Assembly (NCBI RefSeq): GCF_000319305.2
Contig: NZ_AMWJ02000004.1
Span: forward strand, 434,001 to 498,000
DNA: 64,000 bases
Reading direction: 5' to 3'
Origin: Pseudomonas bharatica CSV86
Lineage (GTDB): Bacteria > Pseudomonadota > Gammaproteobacteria > Pseudomonadales > Pseudomonadaceae
The position numbers and the translations under genes are program-made. Under the pieces are notes generated by a model that saw only the letters and a list, made by a program, of their open reading frames with translations, searched no databases and had not been told where the DNA came from. The stretch's first letter is position 1, and each line of letters starts with the position of its first letter. This document shows positions 10,986 to 21,079 of this stretch, piece after piece.

Positions 10986-12908
10986 TTACTGGGACTTTCT
11001 GACCCGCAGGTACCATTCCGACAGCAGGCGAACCTGTTTGTCGGTGTAGCCGCGTTCCACCATGCGCGTGACGAAGTCGTTGTGTTTCTGCTGGTCCTCC
11101 TTGCTCGCCTTGGCGTTGAAGCTGATGACCGGCAGCAGGTCCTCGGTGTTGGAAAACATTTTCTTCTCGATCACCACCCGCAGCTTTTCGTAGCTCAGCC
11201 AGGTCGGGTTCTTGCCGTTGTTGTTGGCACGGGCACGCAGGACGAAGTTGACGATCTCGTTGCGGAAATCCTTCGGATTGCTGATGCCGGCCGGCTTCTC
11301 GATCTTTTCCAGCTCTTCGTTGAGGGCGATGCGGTTGAGGATTTCGCCGGTTTCCGGGTCGCGGTATTCCTGGTCCTGGATCCAGAAGTCTGCATAGAGC
11401 ACGTAGCGGTCGAAGATGTTCTGACCGTACTCGCTGTACGACTCCAGGTAGGCGGTCTGGATTTCCTTGCCGATGAACTCGATGTAGCGCGGGGCCAGGT
11501 ATTCCTTGAGGTAGCGCAGATAGCGTTCGCGGACCTCGGCCGGGAATTGTTCCTGCTCGATCTGCTGTTCCAGCACATAGAGCAGGTGGACCGGGTTGGC
11601 CGCCACTTCATGCGGGTCGAAGTTGAAGACCTTGGACAGGATCTTGAAGGCGAAGCGGGTCGACAGGCCGTTCATGCCCTCGTCTACACCGGCGGCGTCG
11701 CGGTATTCCTGGATCGACTTGGCCTTGGGATCGGTGTCCTTGAGGTTCTCGCCGTCATACACGCGCATCTTCGAGTAGATGTTGGAGTTTTCCGGCTCCT
11801 TGAGGCGCGAGAGCACGGTGAACTGGGCCAGCATCTTCAAGGTGTCGGGTGCGCAATGGGCCTTGGCCAGGGAGCTGTTGAACAGGAGCTTGTCGTAGAT
11901 CTTGATCTCGTCGCTGACCCGCAGGCAGTACGGCACCTTGACGATGTAGATCCGGTCGATGAACGCCTCGTTGTTCTTGTTGTTGCGGAAGCTGTGCCAC
12001 TCCGATTCGTTGGAGTGGGCCAGCAGGATACCGGAGTAGGGGATCGCGCCCAGGCCTTCGGTACTGTTGTAGTTGCCTTCCTGGGTGGCGGTAAGCAACG
12101 GGTGCAGGACCTTGATCGGGGCCTTGAACATCTCGACGAATTCCATCAGGCCCTGGTTGGCCCGGCACAGTGCGCCCGAGTAGCTGTAGGCGTCGGCGTC
12201 GTTCTGCGGGAATTCCTCCAGCTTGCGGATATCCACCTTGCCCACCAGGGCCGAGATGTCCTGGTTGTTCTCGTCGCCCGGCTCGGTCTTGGCCACGGCA
12301 ATCTGGTTGAGGATCGAAGGGTAGAGCTTGACCACCTTGAACTGGCTGATATCACCGCCGAATTCGGCCAGGCGCTTGGTCGCCCAGGGGGACATGATGG
12401 TGTTGAGATAGCGCCGCGGGATGCCGAAGTCTTCCTCGAGAATGGCACCGTCCTCGGCGGCATTGAACAGCCCCAGGGGCGACTCGAACACCGGCGAGCC
12501 CTTGATGGCGTAGAAGGGCACCTTTTCCATCAGTTGCTTCAGTTTTTCCGCCAGGGACGATTTACCGCCGCCGACCGGGCCGAGCAGATAGAGGATCTGT
12601 TTCTTCTCTTCCAGGCCTTGGGCGGCATGGCGGAAGTACGAGACGATCTGGTCGATGCACTCTTCCATGCCATGGAAGTCGGCAAAGGCCGGATACCGGC
12701 GAATCACCTTGTTGGAGAAGATTCGCGACAGCCTGGAGTTGTTGGAGGTGTCGACCAGTTCCGGCTCGCCGATGGCCATGAGCAGGCGCTCGGCCGCGGA
12801 AGCGTAGGCGCTGCGGTCGGTCTTGCAGAGCTCCAGGTACTCCTGTAGCGAGAGCTCCTCCTGGCGGGTGGACTCGAAGCGTTGTTGGAAGTGGCTAAAA
12901 ATACTCAT
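10986..12908 (-). CDS. prkA: PrkA family serine protein kinase (YeaG)
   Basis: This is an AAA-like ATPase and kinase of the PrkA/YeaG family, involved in adaptation to starvation and stationary phase. The 640 residues contain a Walker A (GPVGGGKSSLAEKLK) near residue 108 in the N-terminal AAA module, and a C-terminal PrkA domain ending EWYLRVRKSQ. The start MSIFSHFQQRFESTRQEELS is the family start. It is first in the prkA-yeaH-spoVR operon. The upstream gap 12909-13190 should hold its promoter, but I saw no clear box. Confidence 0.96.
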   Translation of the reverse strand: MSIFSHFQQRFESTRQEELSLQEYLELCKTDRSAYASAAERLLMAIGEPELVDTSNNSRLSRIFSNKVIRRYPAFADFHGMEECIDQIVSYFRHAAQGLEEKKQILYLLGPVGGGKSSLAEKLKQLMEKVPFYAIKGSPVFESPLGLFNAAEDGAILEEDFGIPRRYLNTIMSPWATKRLAEFGGDISQFKVVKLYPSILNQIAVAKTEPGDENNQDISALVGKVDIRKLEEFPQNDADAYSYSGALCRANQGLMEFVEMFKAPIKVLHPLLTATQEGNYNSTEGLGAIPYSGILLAHSNESEWHSFRNNKNNEAFIDRIYIVKVPYCLRVSDEIKIYDKLLFNSSLAKAHCAPDTLKMLAQFTVLSRLKEPENSNIYSKMRVYDGENLKDTDPKAKSIQEYRDAAGVDEGMNGLSTRFAFKILSKVFNFDPHEVAANPVHLLYVLEQQIEQEQFPAEVRERYLRYLKEYLAPRYIEFIGKEIQTAYLESYSEYGQNIFDRYVLYADFWIQDQEYRDPETGEILNRIALNEELEKIEKPAGISNPKDFRNEIVNFVLRARANNNGKNPTWLSYEKLRVVIEKKMFSNTEDLLPVISFNAKASKEDQQKHNDFVTRMVERGYTDKQVRLLSEWYLRVRKSQ

Positions 12909-13190
12909 GACGTCACCTCGCTCGATACGTGAGGCCGACGCCGGATCAGTCAGCTGATGCTGGCATGCAATCGCGATGAACGATTGCTGTATACCCCCCA
13001 GAACACCCTGAAATCGCTACCGATGACCCGCACGCCGGTGTACCGGCTCTCCCCTTTTTTGGATGGCCTGGGCTTAAGGATAGTTGGTTCTCGGGGAGGT
13101 CAAGGGCGGATGGCGGATAAGTTCGCCATGACCGTTCGTCCGGTCAGGCGCGAGCCCGCACAGGACGCGGGCTGCGGGGGCGGAAAAAAA

Positions 13191-13520
13191 TTATTCCGGG
13201 TTTCCCTGGCTGGTTTCCGACGGAAAGGTGCCGCGCCACAGTTCAAAGCCGCCATCGAGGCTGTAGACATCGGAAAAGCCCTGGCTGGCCAGGTAAGCCG
13301 CTGCGCTTTGGCTGGAGTTGCCGTGGTAGCAGACCACCACGGTCGGTGCGTCGAGGTCGGCGCCGCGGATGAAGTCGGCCACCGAGTGGTTGTCCAGGTG
13401 ACGGGAGCCGGTGATGTGGCCGTTCGCATAGGTTTGCGGGTCGCGAATATCGACCACGACCGCACCTTGCTCGCGCAGTGCCTGGGCCTGTTCGGGAGGG
13501 ATGCGTTTGAATTCGCTCAT
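13191..13520 (-). CDS. glpE: Thiosulfate sulfurtransferase GlpE
   Basis: This is a single-domain rhodanese of 109 residues that transfers sulfane sulfur from thiosulfate to acceptors such as thioredoxin or cyanide. The active-site loop is CYHGNSS, with the catalytic cysteine first. VVVDIRDPQTYANGHI is the CH2A-type entry motif. I chose ATG 13520 (MSEFKRIPPEQAQALREQGA); a longer reading would add residues not seen in the family. The gene lies 32 bp downstream of apaH in the same direction. Confidence 0.94.
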   Translation of the reverse strand: MSEFKRIPPEQAQALREQGAVVVDIRDPQTYANGHITGSRHLDNHSVADFIRGADLDAPTVVVCYHGNSSQSAAAYLASQGFSDVYSLDGGFELWRGTFPSETSQGNPE

Positions 13521-13552
13521 TGGGCGGTTTCCTTCAACGGTGACGGGCCATT

Positions 13553-14416
13553 CTAGCTGTTTGCCGGCGGTGGGGAAGGGCGGGTGGCAAGGACCTTTTC
13601 CTTTTGCTCGCATTCGCAACGGTGCATTTCCCCGCTGTCGACGTTCATCAGGGTCATGGCTCCTCCCCAGACGCAGCCGGTATCGAGGGCATACACGCCG
13701 GGAGCATCACAGCGTCCTTCGAGGGCCGCCCAGTGTCCGAAGATGATCTTCACGTGCCGCGAACGCCGCTCCTTGTGCGCGAACCATGGCTTGTAGCCAG
13801 GCGGCGCGGTGTCGGCGCCTTCCTTGCCCTTGAGGTCGAGCTTGCCCTCGGCGGTGCAGAAGCGCATGCGCGTGAAGTAGTTGGTGATTACCCGCAGGCG
13901 CGTGACACCGGTAAGGTCCTTGTTCCACTTGGCCGGGTCGTTGCCGTACATGCCATCGAGGTATTGCTTGATGCGCAGGTCGTCGCGCAGCACCTCCTCG
14001 ACTTCCGCAGCCAGCCCTAGTGCTTTGCCCAGGGTCCATTGTGGCGGAATACCGGCATGCACCAGCACTGTGCCCCGCGGCTCGTCGAAGTGCAGCAGCT
14101 TTTGCCGGCGCAGCCAGTCAAGCAGTTGCGGCGCGTCCGGTGCCTCGATGATCTCGCGCAGCGTGTCGCTTTTCTTCAGGCGTTCGATGTTGTGCCAGAC
14201 CGCTAGCAGGTGCAGGTCATGATTGCCCAGCACGCAAACCAGCGAGTCGCGCATGGCGTAAAGAAAGCGCAGGGTTTCCAGGGACTGCGGGCCACGGTTG
14301 ACCAGGTCGCCCACCAGCCACAGGCGGTCGACGGCCGGATTGAAGTTGACCCCTTCCAACAGGCACTTGAGCGGTTCAAGGCAACCCTGGAGGTCACCGA
14401 CGGCATAGGTGGCCAT
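13553..14416 (-). CDS. apaH: Symmetrical bis(5'-nucleosyl)-tetraphosphatase ApaH
   Basis: ApaH hydrolyses Ap4A to two ADP and also removes NpnN caps from RNA. The 287 residues show the metallophosphoesterase blocks GDLQGCLEPLK, GDLVNRGPQSL and LGNHDLHLLA, plus the later FGHWAALEG. The start at 14416 overlaps the apaG stop by one base. It is the last canonical member of the lptD-surA-pdxA-rsmA-apaG-apaH cluster. Confidence 0.97.
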   Translation of the reverse strand: MATYAVGDLQGCLEPLKCLLEGVNFNPAVDRLWLVGDLVNRGPQSLETLRFLYAMRDSLVCVLGNHDLHLLAVWHNIERLKKSDTLREIIEAPDAPQLLDWLRRQKLLHFDEPRGTVLVHAGIPPQWTLGKALGLAAEVEEVLRDDLRIKQYLDGMYGNDPAKWNKDLTGVTRLRVITNYFTRMRFCTAEGKLDLKGKEGADTAPPGYKPWFAHKERRSRHVKIIFGHWAALEGRCDAPGVYALDTGCVWGGAMTLMNVDSGEMHRCECEQKEKVLATRPSPPPANS

Positions 14417-14796
14417 CAGTGCAGGGCTCCGGGTACGGCCAGACGGAACGGCGCAATGGTGGCTTCGAAGCGTTTGCCGTCGCGCGCGAACATCTGGTAA
14501 CTGCCCTGCATGAAGCCGACCTTGCCGGAAATGACGGTGCCGCTGCTATAGGTATGGCTTTGACCCGGGGCGATCAGCGGTTGTTCACCGACGACACCAT
14601 CACCGCGCACCTCTTCTTCCTGGCCGTCACTGTGGGTGATCAGCCAGCGGCGGGACATCAACTTGGCGGCCACGCTGCCGTTGTTGGTCACGGTGATGGT
14701 GTAGGCAAAGGCATAACGGTCTTGTTCCGGTTGCGACTGCTCGGGGAGGAAACGGGTGACGACGCTGACGTCGACCTGGTACAGGGGATCGGACAT
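14416..14796 (-). CDS. apaG: ApaG/CorD protein
   Basis: The 126-residue protein is a single FN3-like beta-sandwich (ApaG domain), often linked to Mg2+/Co2+ phenotypes and possibly a ligand-binding protein. Conserved segments are YAFAYTITVTNNGSV, LMSRRWLITHSDG and the GVVGEQPLIAPGQSHTYSSG block. It overlaps apaH by one base and follows rsmA after about 100 bp. Confidence 0.95.
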   Translation of the reverse strand: MSDPLYQVDVSVVTRFLPEQSQPEQDRYAFAYTITVTNNGSVAAKLMSRRWLITHSDGQEEEVRGDGVVGEQPLIAPGQSHTYSSGTVISGKVGFMQGSYQMFARDGKRFEATIAPFRLAVPGALH

Positions 14797-14899
14797 GCGG
14801 AAGAGCCTTCAAGACGAACGAATGCGGCCATGGAAGGTCAGTCTAGGCCATGGGTGGGGCCCCCGGCCAGCCTTGTGGCCAGGCTGGCCGGGGTTCGCA

Positions 14900-15706
14900 T
14901 CACCTGTTGGCTGACTGTTCAGCCAGCTTGTCCGCGAGGCGGACGAAGGCAGCCAGGTCGAGCTGCTCGGGCCGCAGGCTGCCATCGACGCCGGCGGCTT
15001 CGATGGCCTGGCTGTCGAGCAGGGCCTTAAGGGTGTTGCGCAGGGTCTTGCGACGCTGGTTGAACGCTTCGCGGACGATGCGCTCGAGCAGGCGATGGTC
15101 CTTGGCCGGGAACGGCAAGGTCTCATGGGGGACCAGGCGCACGATGGCGGAATCCACCTTCGGCGGCGGATTGAAGGCTCCGGGGCCGACATTGAACAGG
15201 TGCTCCACGCGGCAGTGGTACTGCACCATGATCGACAGGCGTCCCCAGTCACCGCCACCAGGACCCGCCGCCAGACGCTCGACCACTTCCTTCTGCAGCA
15301 TGAAGTGCATGTCGCGGATCAGCTCGGCGTTATCCAGCAGGTGGAAAATCAGCGGCGTGGAGATGTTGTAGGGCAGGTTGCCCACTACCCGCAGCGAACG
15401 CGGCGCGGCACCCAGGGTGGTGAAGTCGAACTTCAGCGCATCGCCCTGGTGCAGGCGGAAGTTGTCGCGGCTGGCGAACTGCTGGTTGAGGATCGGGACG
15501 AGGTCCTTGTCCAGCTCGACCACGTCCAGTTGCGCGCCGCTGCCCAGTACGCCTTCGGTGAGGGCGCCCTGGCCCGGGCCGATCTCGAGGATGTGCTCGC
15601 CGGCCTTGGCATTGATGGCGCGCAGGATGCGGTCGATCACGCCTGCGTCGTGCAGGAAATTCTGGCCGAAGCGCTTGCGCGCCCGGTGTTGGTATTGCTC
15701 GGTCAT
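14900..15706 (-). CDS. rsmA: 16S rRNA dimethyladenosine transferase RsmA (KsgA)
   Basis: RsmA dimethylates two adjacent adenosines in helix 45 of 16S rRNA during late 30S assembly. The 268 residues show the SAM-binding LEIGPGQGALTE and the catalytic NLPYNIST motif. RARKRFGQNFLHD is the conserved N-terminal signature. The gene overlaps pdxA by 4 bp, so translation is coupled. Confidence 0.97.
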   Translation of the reverse strand: MTEQYQHRARKRFGQNFLHDAGVIDRILRAINAKAGEHILEIGPGQGALTEGVLGSGAQLDVVELDKDLVPILNQQFASRDNFRLHQGDALKFDFTTLGAAPRSLRVVGNLPYNISTPLIFHLLDNAELIRDMHFMLQKEVVERLAAGPGGGDWGRLSIMVQYHCRVEHLFNVGPGAFNPPPKVDSAIVRLVPHETLPFPAKDHRLLERIVREAFNQRRKTLRNTLKALLDSQAIEAAGVDGSLRPEQLDLAAFVRLADKLAEQSANR

Positions 15707-16692
15707 AGTCGGGTCTCGGCCATCTGGTAGGCGGTTTCCAGGGCGACCTGAAGGCTGCCGGTGTCGACCTTGCCGGTGCCGGCCAGGTCCAGGGCAGTGC
15801 CGTGATCCACGGAGGTGCGGATGATCGGCAAACCGAGGGTGACATTGAGCGCCGCGCCAAAGCCCTTGAACTTGAGCACGGGCAGGCCCTGGTCGTGGTA
15901 CATCGCCAGCACTGCGTCGCAGTGCGCCAGATATTTGGGGGTAAACAATGTGTCGGCGGGCAGCGGACCGCGCAGGTCCATGCCTTCGAGGCGCAGGCGC
16001 TCCAGCGTCGGCTCGATGATGTCGATTTCCTCGCGTCCCAGATGCCCACCCTCACCGGCGTGCGGGTTAAGGCCGCAGACCAGGATCCTTGGCTGGGCGA
16101 TACCGAATTTCTGCTGCAGGTCGGCATGCAGGATCCGCATGACCCGTTCCAGGCGCTCGACGGTGATGGCGTCGGCCACGTCGCGCAGGGGCAGGTGGGT
16201 GGTGACCAGGGCCACACGCAAACCGCGGGTGGCGAGCATCATCACCACCTGGGCGGTATGGGTCAGTTCGGCGAGAAATTCGGTGTGCCCGGAAAACGGG
16301 ATTCCGCTCTCGTTGATCACGCCCTTGTGCACCGGTGCGGTGATCATGCCGGCGAAGTGCCTGTCCAGGCAGCCTTGACCGGCGCGGGTCAGGGTTTCCA
16401 GGACGAAGGCGGCATTGGCCTTGTCCAGCTTGCCGGCCACTGCCGGCCTGGCCAGCGGTGTATCCCAGACGTACAAGCTGCCGGCCTTGGCCGGCGCATC
16501 GGGGAAGGCATCGGGACTGACCGGCAGCAGGTCGACGGCCACGCCCAGTTGCGTGGCCCGCTCGGCGAGCAGGTCACGGCTGGTGATGGCGATCAGGGGA
16601 TGTGGCTGGGCTTGCGAGGCGAGCAGCAGGCACAGGTCGGGACCTATGCCTGCGGGTTCGCCGGGGGTGAGGGCGAAGCGCTGCGGTTTCAC
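15703..16692 (-). CDS. pdxA: 4-hydroxythreonine-4-phosphate dehydrogenase PdxA
   Basis: PdxA oxidises 4-phospho-hydroxy-threonine with NAD in the DXP-dependent vitamin B6 pathway. The 329 residues include TPGEPAGIGPDL, the substrate and metal region HKGVINESGIPFSGHTEFLA, GLNPHAGEGGHLG, and the C-terminal SVDHGTALDLAGTGK. It overlaps surA by 4 bp upstream and rsmA by 4 bp downstream. Confidence 0.97.
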   Translation of the reverse strand: MKPQRFALTPGEPAGIGPDLCLLLASQAQPHPLIAITSRDLLAERATQLGVAVDLLPVSPDAFPDAPAKAGSLYVWDTPLARPAVAGKLDKANAAFVLETLTRAGQGCLDRHFAGMITAPVHKGVINESGIPFSGHTEFLAELTHTAQVVMMLATRGLRVALVTTHLPLRDVADAITVERLERVMRILHADLQQKFGIAQPRILVCGLNPHAGEGGHLGREEIDIIEPTLERLRLEGMDLRGPLPADTLFTPKYLAHCDAVLAMYHDQGLPVLKFKGFGAALNVTLGLPIIRTSVDHGTALDLAGTGKVDTGSLQVALETAYQMAETRL

Positions 16693-18005
16693 TGGGCTGC
16701 CTGTTCGGCGCCAGGAAGCTTGATTTCAACGTAGGCTTCGTCGCGGATCTGACGCAGCCAGCTTTGCAGCTCTTCGTCGTACTTGCGATTGCGCAGTACG
16801 GTCATTGCCTGTTGCTCGCGGGCCTGGGCGGTGCTGTCGGTGGCGCGACGGCCAAGGACTTCCAGGACGTGCCAGCCGTATTGGGTCTGGAATGGCTTGG
16901 ACACCTGGCCCTGCGGCGAGCTGGCCATGACTTCGCGGAATTCCGGAACCAGGTTGTTCGGGTCGACCCAGTTGAGGTCGCCGCCGTTGAGTGCCGAACC
17001 CGGGTCTTCCGAGAAGCTCTTCGCCAGTTCGGCGAAGTCTTCGCCTGCCTGGATGCGGTCGTACAGGCGCTGCGCGAGGATCTTGGTCTCGGCTTCGCTG
17101 CGGATCTCGCTTGGCTTGATCAGGATATGGCGAACATGCACTTCGTCACGCAGTTGGGTCTGGCCACCGCGTTTCTCTTGCAACTTGAGGATGATGAAAC
17201 CGCCCGGGGTGCGAACCGGCTCGGTGACGTCGCCCACGGCCATGGTGCTGAGCATGCGATCGAACGGAGGTGGCAGCTGGGCTGCCTTGCGCCAGCCCAT
17301 CTCGCCGCCTTCCAGCGCAGTTTCGCTGGCGGAACGGGCGATGGCCAACTGGGCGAAATCGGCGCCTTGCTTGAGCTGCTGGTAGATCTCGCCAGCCTGG
17401 CGGGCTGCCGCCTGAATAGCGGTGGAGCTGGCGCTTTCCGGGGTCGGGATCAGGATGTTGGCGAGGCGGTATTCTTCCGACAGCTGCATCTTGCCCAGGT
17501 CAGAGGCGAGGAAGTTCTTCACTTCCTGTTCGGAGACCTGGATGCGCTCGGCGACACGACGCTGGCGCACGCGGCTGATGATCATCTCGCGACGGACCTG
17601 CTCGCGAGCGTCGTTGAACGACAGGCCATCATGGGCCAGGGCAGCGCGGAACTGCTCCAGGCTCATGTTGTTGCGCTGGGCGATGGTGCCGATGGCCTGG
17701 TTCAGTTCTTCGTCGGTGATGCGGATGCCGGAGCGTTCGCCGATCTGCAGTTGCAGGTTCTCGACGATCAGGCGCTCCAATACCTGCTGATCCAGCACGC
17801 TGGCGGGCGGAACGGCGCCGCCACGCTTGGCGATGGTCTGCTGCACCTCGTGGACGCGCTGGTCCAGCTGGCTTTGCATGACCACGTCGTTGTCGACGAT
17901 GGCGACGATCTTGTCCAGGGTCTGCACCGCCGCATGGGCGGTGCTGCTCAACATCAGAGCGCCCAGCATCAGCGGGCGCAGACAATCAATAAGCTTGGTC
18001 TTCAC
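16689..18005 (-). CDS. surA: Periplasmic chaperone/peptidyl-prolyl isomerase SurA
   Basis: SurA escorts outer-membrane proteins, including LptD, through the periplasm. The 438-residue form begins at GTG 18005 (KTKLIDCLRPLMLGALMLSS) and has a signal peptide ending near AHA-AVQ. The N-terminal chaperone domain is followed by two parvulin repeats, one around YRLANILIPTP and one around EVHVRHILIKP. I chose the GTG because a further upstream start would precede the signal peptide with charged residues. The start overlaps the lptD end by 20 bp. Confidence 0.95.
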   Translation of the reverse strand: MKTKLIDCLRPLMLGALMLSSTAHAAVQTLDKIVAIVDNDVVMQSQLDQRVHEVQQTIAKRGGAVPPASVLDQQVLERLIVENLQLQIGERSGIRITDEELNQAIGTIAQRNNMSLEQFRAALAHDGLSFNDAREQVRREMIISRVRQRRVAERIQVSEQEVKNFLASDLGKMQLSEEYRLANILIPTPESASSTAIQAAARQAGEIYQQLKQGADFAQLAIARSASETALEGGEMGWRKAAQLPPPFDRMLSTMAVGDVTEPVRTPGGFIILKLQEKRGGQTQLRDEVHVRHILIKPSEIRSEAETKILAQRLYDRIQAGEDFAELAKSFSEDPGSALNGGDLNWVDPNNLVPEFREVMASSPQGQVSKPFQTQYGWHVLEVLGRRATDSTAQAREQQAMTVLRNRKYDEELQSWLRQIRDEAYVEIKLPGAEQAAQ

Positions 18006-20808
18006 GTGCACGGTAACCTTGAATGCCTTTATCGAGGAAGCTCTCGACCTTATTGCCCACCACGCCACCGAGGCCTTTCAGCACGATCTGCAGGAAGACG
18101 CCGTGGTCGCCTTTTTCATTTTCCGGAGCAGCCTGGCTGTATTCGTCGTAATCAACCCAATAGCGGTTGACTAGGCGCAGCTTCCAGCAGCAGTTGTCAT
18201 ATTCGAAACCGCCCATCGCTTCGAGGGTACGGTTGCGGTTGTAGTCGTGCTGCCAGCGGGCAATAGCGGTCCATTGTGGGACGATCGGCCACATGATCGA
18301 GAAGTCATGTTGCTGAATCTTGTAATAGTCCTTCACATAGCCCGGCTGGCCCGGCGTGCCATAGTCGCCACCACCTACGGACCACTTGCCGGTGACATTG
18401 TCGTAACGAACCATATCGTTACGATACCGATAACCGAGGTTGACGATCTTGTTGACGTTGTCCTCAGGCTGGAAGTGGAACATCGCGCTGCCCGACCGGG
18501 TGCTGCGGCTGTCTGGGTCCCAGTTGAAGTCGGAATTGAAGCGCCAGTCGCGGTTGAAGCGGTACTCGTACTCCAGCGCGTAAGGCGAAACATCGGCCTG
18601 AGCGTCGTCGCGCTCTTTCCAGTCGATGCCTGGCAACTGAACCTTGCGGTCCTTGAAGTAAAGGGCCTGACCGATGCTGAAGCGCTGGCGTTCGAAGCCG
18701 TTTTCCTCGATCCAACGGTTGGTCACGCCCAGCGAAAGCTTGTTCTCATCGCCGATGCGGTCGCCGCCGACGAAGCGGTTATCGCGGAACAGTGAGGCAT
18801 AGTTGAACGAGGTCTCGGCTGAGTCGAAGATCGGGATGTCCGCCTGATCCTTGTACGGTACATAGAGGTAGTACAAGCGTGGTTCGAGGGTCTGGCGGTA
18901 GTTCTTGCCGAACCACTGGGTATCGCGATCAAAGTACAGGCCGCTGTCGATGCTTAGAACAGGGATGTTGCGGTTCTGGCTACTGTTGTAGTCGCCGTTG
19001 ACCCTTAACTGCTCGGCGGTGTAGCTGGCGATGTCGCTTTTGCCCTTGCCGTCCAGATCAAGATCGTACTGGGTGGTAACGTACTTGAGTGATGGGGTAA
19101 GGAAGCCGTAAGTGTTGGATAGCGGCAGGCTAATCTTCGGGGCAGCGTTTAAGCGGGTACCGTTTGCCCGGGCAATCCCGAGAACGTTGTCGTCAAGGCG
19201 TCGTCCGCCAGTGGCTGGGTCCGGCACGCCGTCCTTGTCCAGCACTACACCGTTTTGCAGATCCCGCTCGAACCGGACCGCGTCGGCTTCATAGCTGAAC
19301 TCGAGGCCGCCCGGATGGAAAGGGAGCATGCCAGTAATCATCAGTTGTGGCAGCCTGTCATACGGCGTGATGTTGGAAATCGAAGCCATTTCATAGGCGT
19401 GGACGGCCAACTGCGCGGTATAGCTGTCGCCCCGGTAGGTCGCAGCTGCGCGCTGATTGAGATAATCGCGGTTTTCGACGCCGATCTGGTCGGTTTCGAG
19501 GTCCTGGAAATAGAACGGATCACTGATGTCGGTGTAGTCGACTTCAGTCATCAGGCGCGAATCAAGGCCGCCTTTGTGCTGCCAGTTGACCATCCAGCGC
19601 TGGTCCTTGTAGTCGGTTTGCTTCTTGCGATCATCGTCCTCGTCGTTCAACCAGGCACCACCGAACTGCCCCTCGCTGCTCGGCGTCAGGTAACGGAACT
19701 CACCCTCCATCAACAGGCCGCGCTTGGCCATGTAGCGTGGATAGAGCGTGGCGTCGTAGTTCGGCGCAAGGTTGAAGTAGTACGGCGTGACCAGCATGAA
19801 GCCGGTGTCGCTGCTGGTGCTGAACGACGGCGGCAGGAAGCCGGACTGGCGACGGTCGTCGATCGGGAAGTAGATATAGGGTGTGTAGAGCACCGGAATA
19901 TCCTTGACCCGCAGGGTGACGTTGGTCGCGGTACCGAAACCGGTGGCCGGGTTCAGGGTGATGTTGTTGCCCTTGAGCTGCCAGGCGTTGCTGTTCGGCT
20001 CACAGGTGGTGTAGGTGCCATCCTTCAGGCGGATGATGGCGTTCTCGGAACGCTTGGCGTACAGCGCGTTACCGCGGATGTGCGACTTGTGCATCACGTA
20101 TTCGGCGTTGTCGACCTGGGCTTCGCCGGTGTCCAGCTGGATCTCGGCGCGATCGCCGACTACCAGCGAGCCGTTGTCGCGGATCTTCACGTTGCCGACC
20201 AGTTCACCGCGGTTCTCGGCCTGGTACAGGTTGGCCTCGTCAGCCTCGGCCTGCATGCTGCCCTGGCGCATGACCACGTCACCGGCGAGGGTGGCGATCT
20301 GCTGTTCCTGCTGGTAGCGGGACACCTTGGCACCGAGGAAGGTCGGCGACTCATCCTTCGGCGTGCTGTCGTTCATGCCCGGGCGAACCGGCTCGATGTA
20401 GGCGCCGGAGCAATACGGGCCGGTCTCGGCGAGCTGGGCCGGGGTCAGCTTCTCGCGAGGCACCCAGTCCAGGTGGCTGTAGTCGGCGCTGCGGGATTTC
20501 AGACCGCGGCCCTTGGATTCGGTGACCAGGACGGGTTTCGGACCACGGTCCTCGACGGCCGTGCCATCGCTGGACTGTTCCGGCGTGGCATTGGCCGAAC
20601 TGACCGCGGCACCGTCATGGATCGGGCGAGGCGGCAACTGGGTGGCGCTGGTCTTGGGCTTGCAGTCCCATCCGCCGGAAGCGGAAACCTGGCAGTCGAA
20701 CTGCTCGGCAGCGACTACATAGGAGGTCGCCAGAGGTTGCAATGCCAGCAGACCGCCGGTGACCAGCAACGGGAATTTTTTACGAAACGCGGGGGATTTC
20801 AATGCCAT
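17986..20808 (-). CDS. lptD: LPS-assembly outer-membrane protein LptD
   Basis: With LptE, LptD inserts lipopolysaccharide into the outer leaflet. The 940 residues begin with a signal peptide (MALKSPAFRKKFPLLVTGGL, cleavage after VVA-A). A jellyroll OstA domain follows (QQEQQIATLAGDVVMRQGS), then a large C-terminal beta-barrel. The inter-domain disulfide cysteines are visible as FDCQVS and WDCKPK near the N-terminus and the NCCW pair near the C-terminus. ATG 20808 fits the signal peptide; a longer start would add unrelated residues. It is the first gene of the lptD-surA-pdxA operon and is divergent from amgK. Confidence 0.96.
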   Translation of the reverse strand: MALKSPAFRKKFPLLVTGGLLALQPLATSYVVAAEQFDCQVSASGGWDCKPKTSATQLPPRPIHDGAAVSSANATPEQSSDGTAVEDRGPKPVLVTESKGRGLKSRSADYSHLDWVPREKLTPAQLAETGPYCSGAYIEPVRPGMNDSTPKDESPTFLGAKVSRYQQEQQIATLAGDVVMRQGSMQAEADEANLYQAENRGELVGNVKIRDNGSLVVGDRAEIQLDTGEAQVDNAEYVMHKSHIRGNALYAKRSENAIIRLKDGTYTTCEPNSNAWQLKGNNITLNPATGFGTATNVTLRVKDIPVLYTPYIYFPIDDRRQSGFLPPSFSTSSDTGFMLVTPYYFNLAPNYDATLYPRYMAKRGLLMEGEFRYLTPSSEGQFGGAWLNDEDDDRKKQTDYKDQRWMVNWQHKGGLDSRLMTEVDYTDISDPFYFQDLETDQIGVENRDYLNQRAAATYRGDSYTAQLAVHAYEMASISNITPYDRLPQLMITGMLPFHPGGLEFSYEADAVRFERDLQNGVVLDKDGVPDPATGGRRLDDNVLGIARANGTRLNAAPKISLPLSNTYGFLTPSLKYVTTQYDLDLDGKGKSDIASYTAEQLRVNGDYNSSQNRNIPVLSIDSGLYFDRDTQWFGKNYRQTLEPRLYYLYVPYKDQADIPIFDSAETSFNYASLFRDNRFVGGDRIGDENKLSLGVTNRWIEENGFERQRFSIGQALYFKDRKVQLPGIDWKERDDAQADVSPYALEYEYRFNRDWRFNSDFNWDPDSRSTRSGSAMFHFQPEDNVNKIVNLGYRYRNDMVRYDNVTGKWSVGGGDYGTPGQPGYVKDYYKIQQHDFSIMWPIVPQWTAIARWQHDYNRNRTLEAMGGFEYDNCCWKLRLVNRYWVDYDEYSQAAPENEKGDHGVFLQIVLKGLGGVVGNKVESFLDKGIQGYRAREDQAY

Positions 20809-21079
20809 CTTATTAGTCCGGGCTTCCTGCGTGCCATCTGCCCGCGTGTGGGGCCGCACGCCTCTCGATGGTCTGAAAAAGATGCTGGATGATAAAGCAT
20901 GCCCCGCTTGACGGCTAGGCTCTGTAAGAAATGCATCCTGCTTGCATCAGGTGCATCGAAAACGGCTCGGAATGCGCATTTACAACCAGTAAACTCCGCT
21001 TCCTTGTCCGTTTTCGCCTCGCCTGGCCTGCGCATGATTACCCTCGATACAGCGCCCAGGGCCTTCGGAGACCCTTGCA

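Noticed and set aside
10428..12848. An 806-residue plus-strand frame opposite prkA and yeaH
   Set aside because: It is a high-GC antisense shadow of two well-recognised genes.
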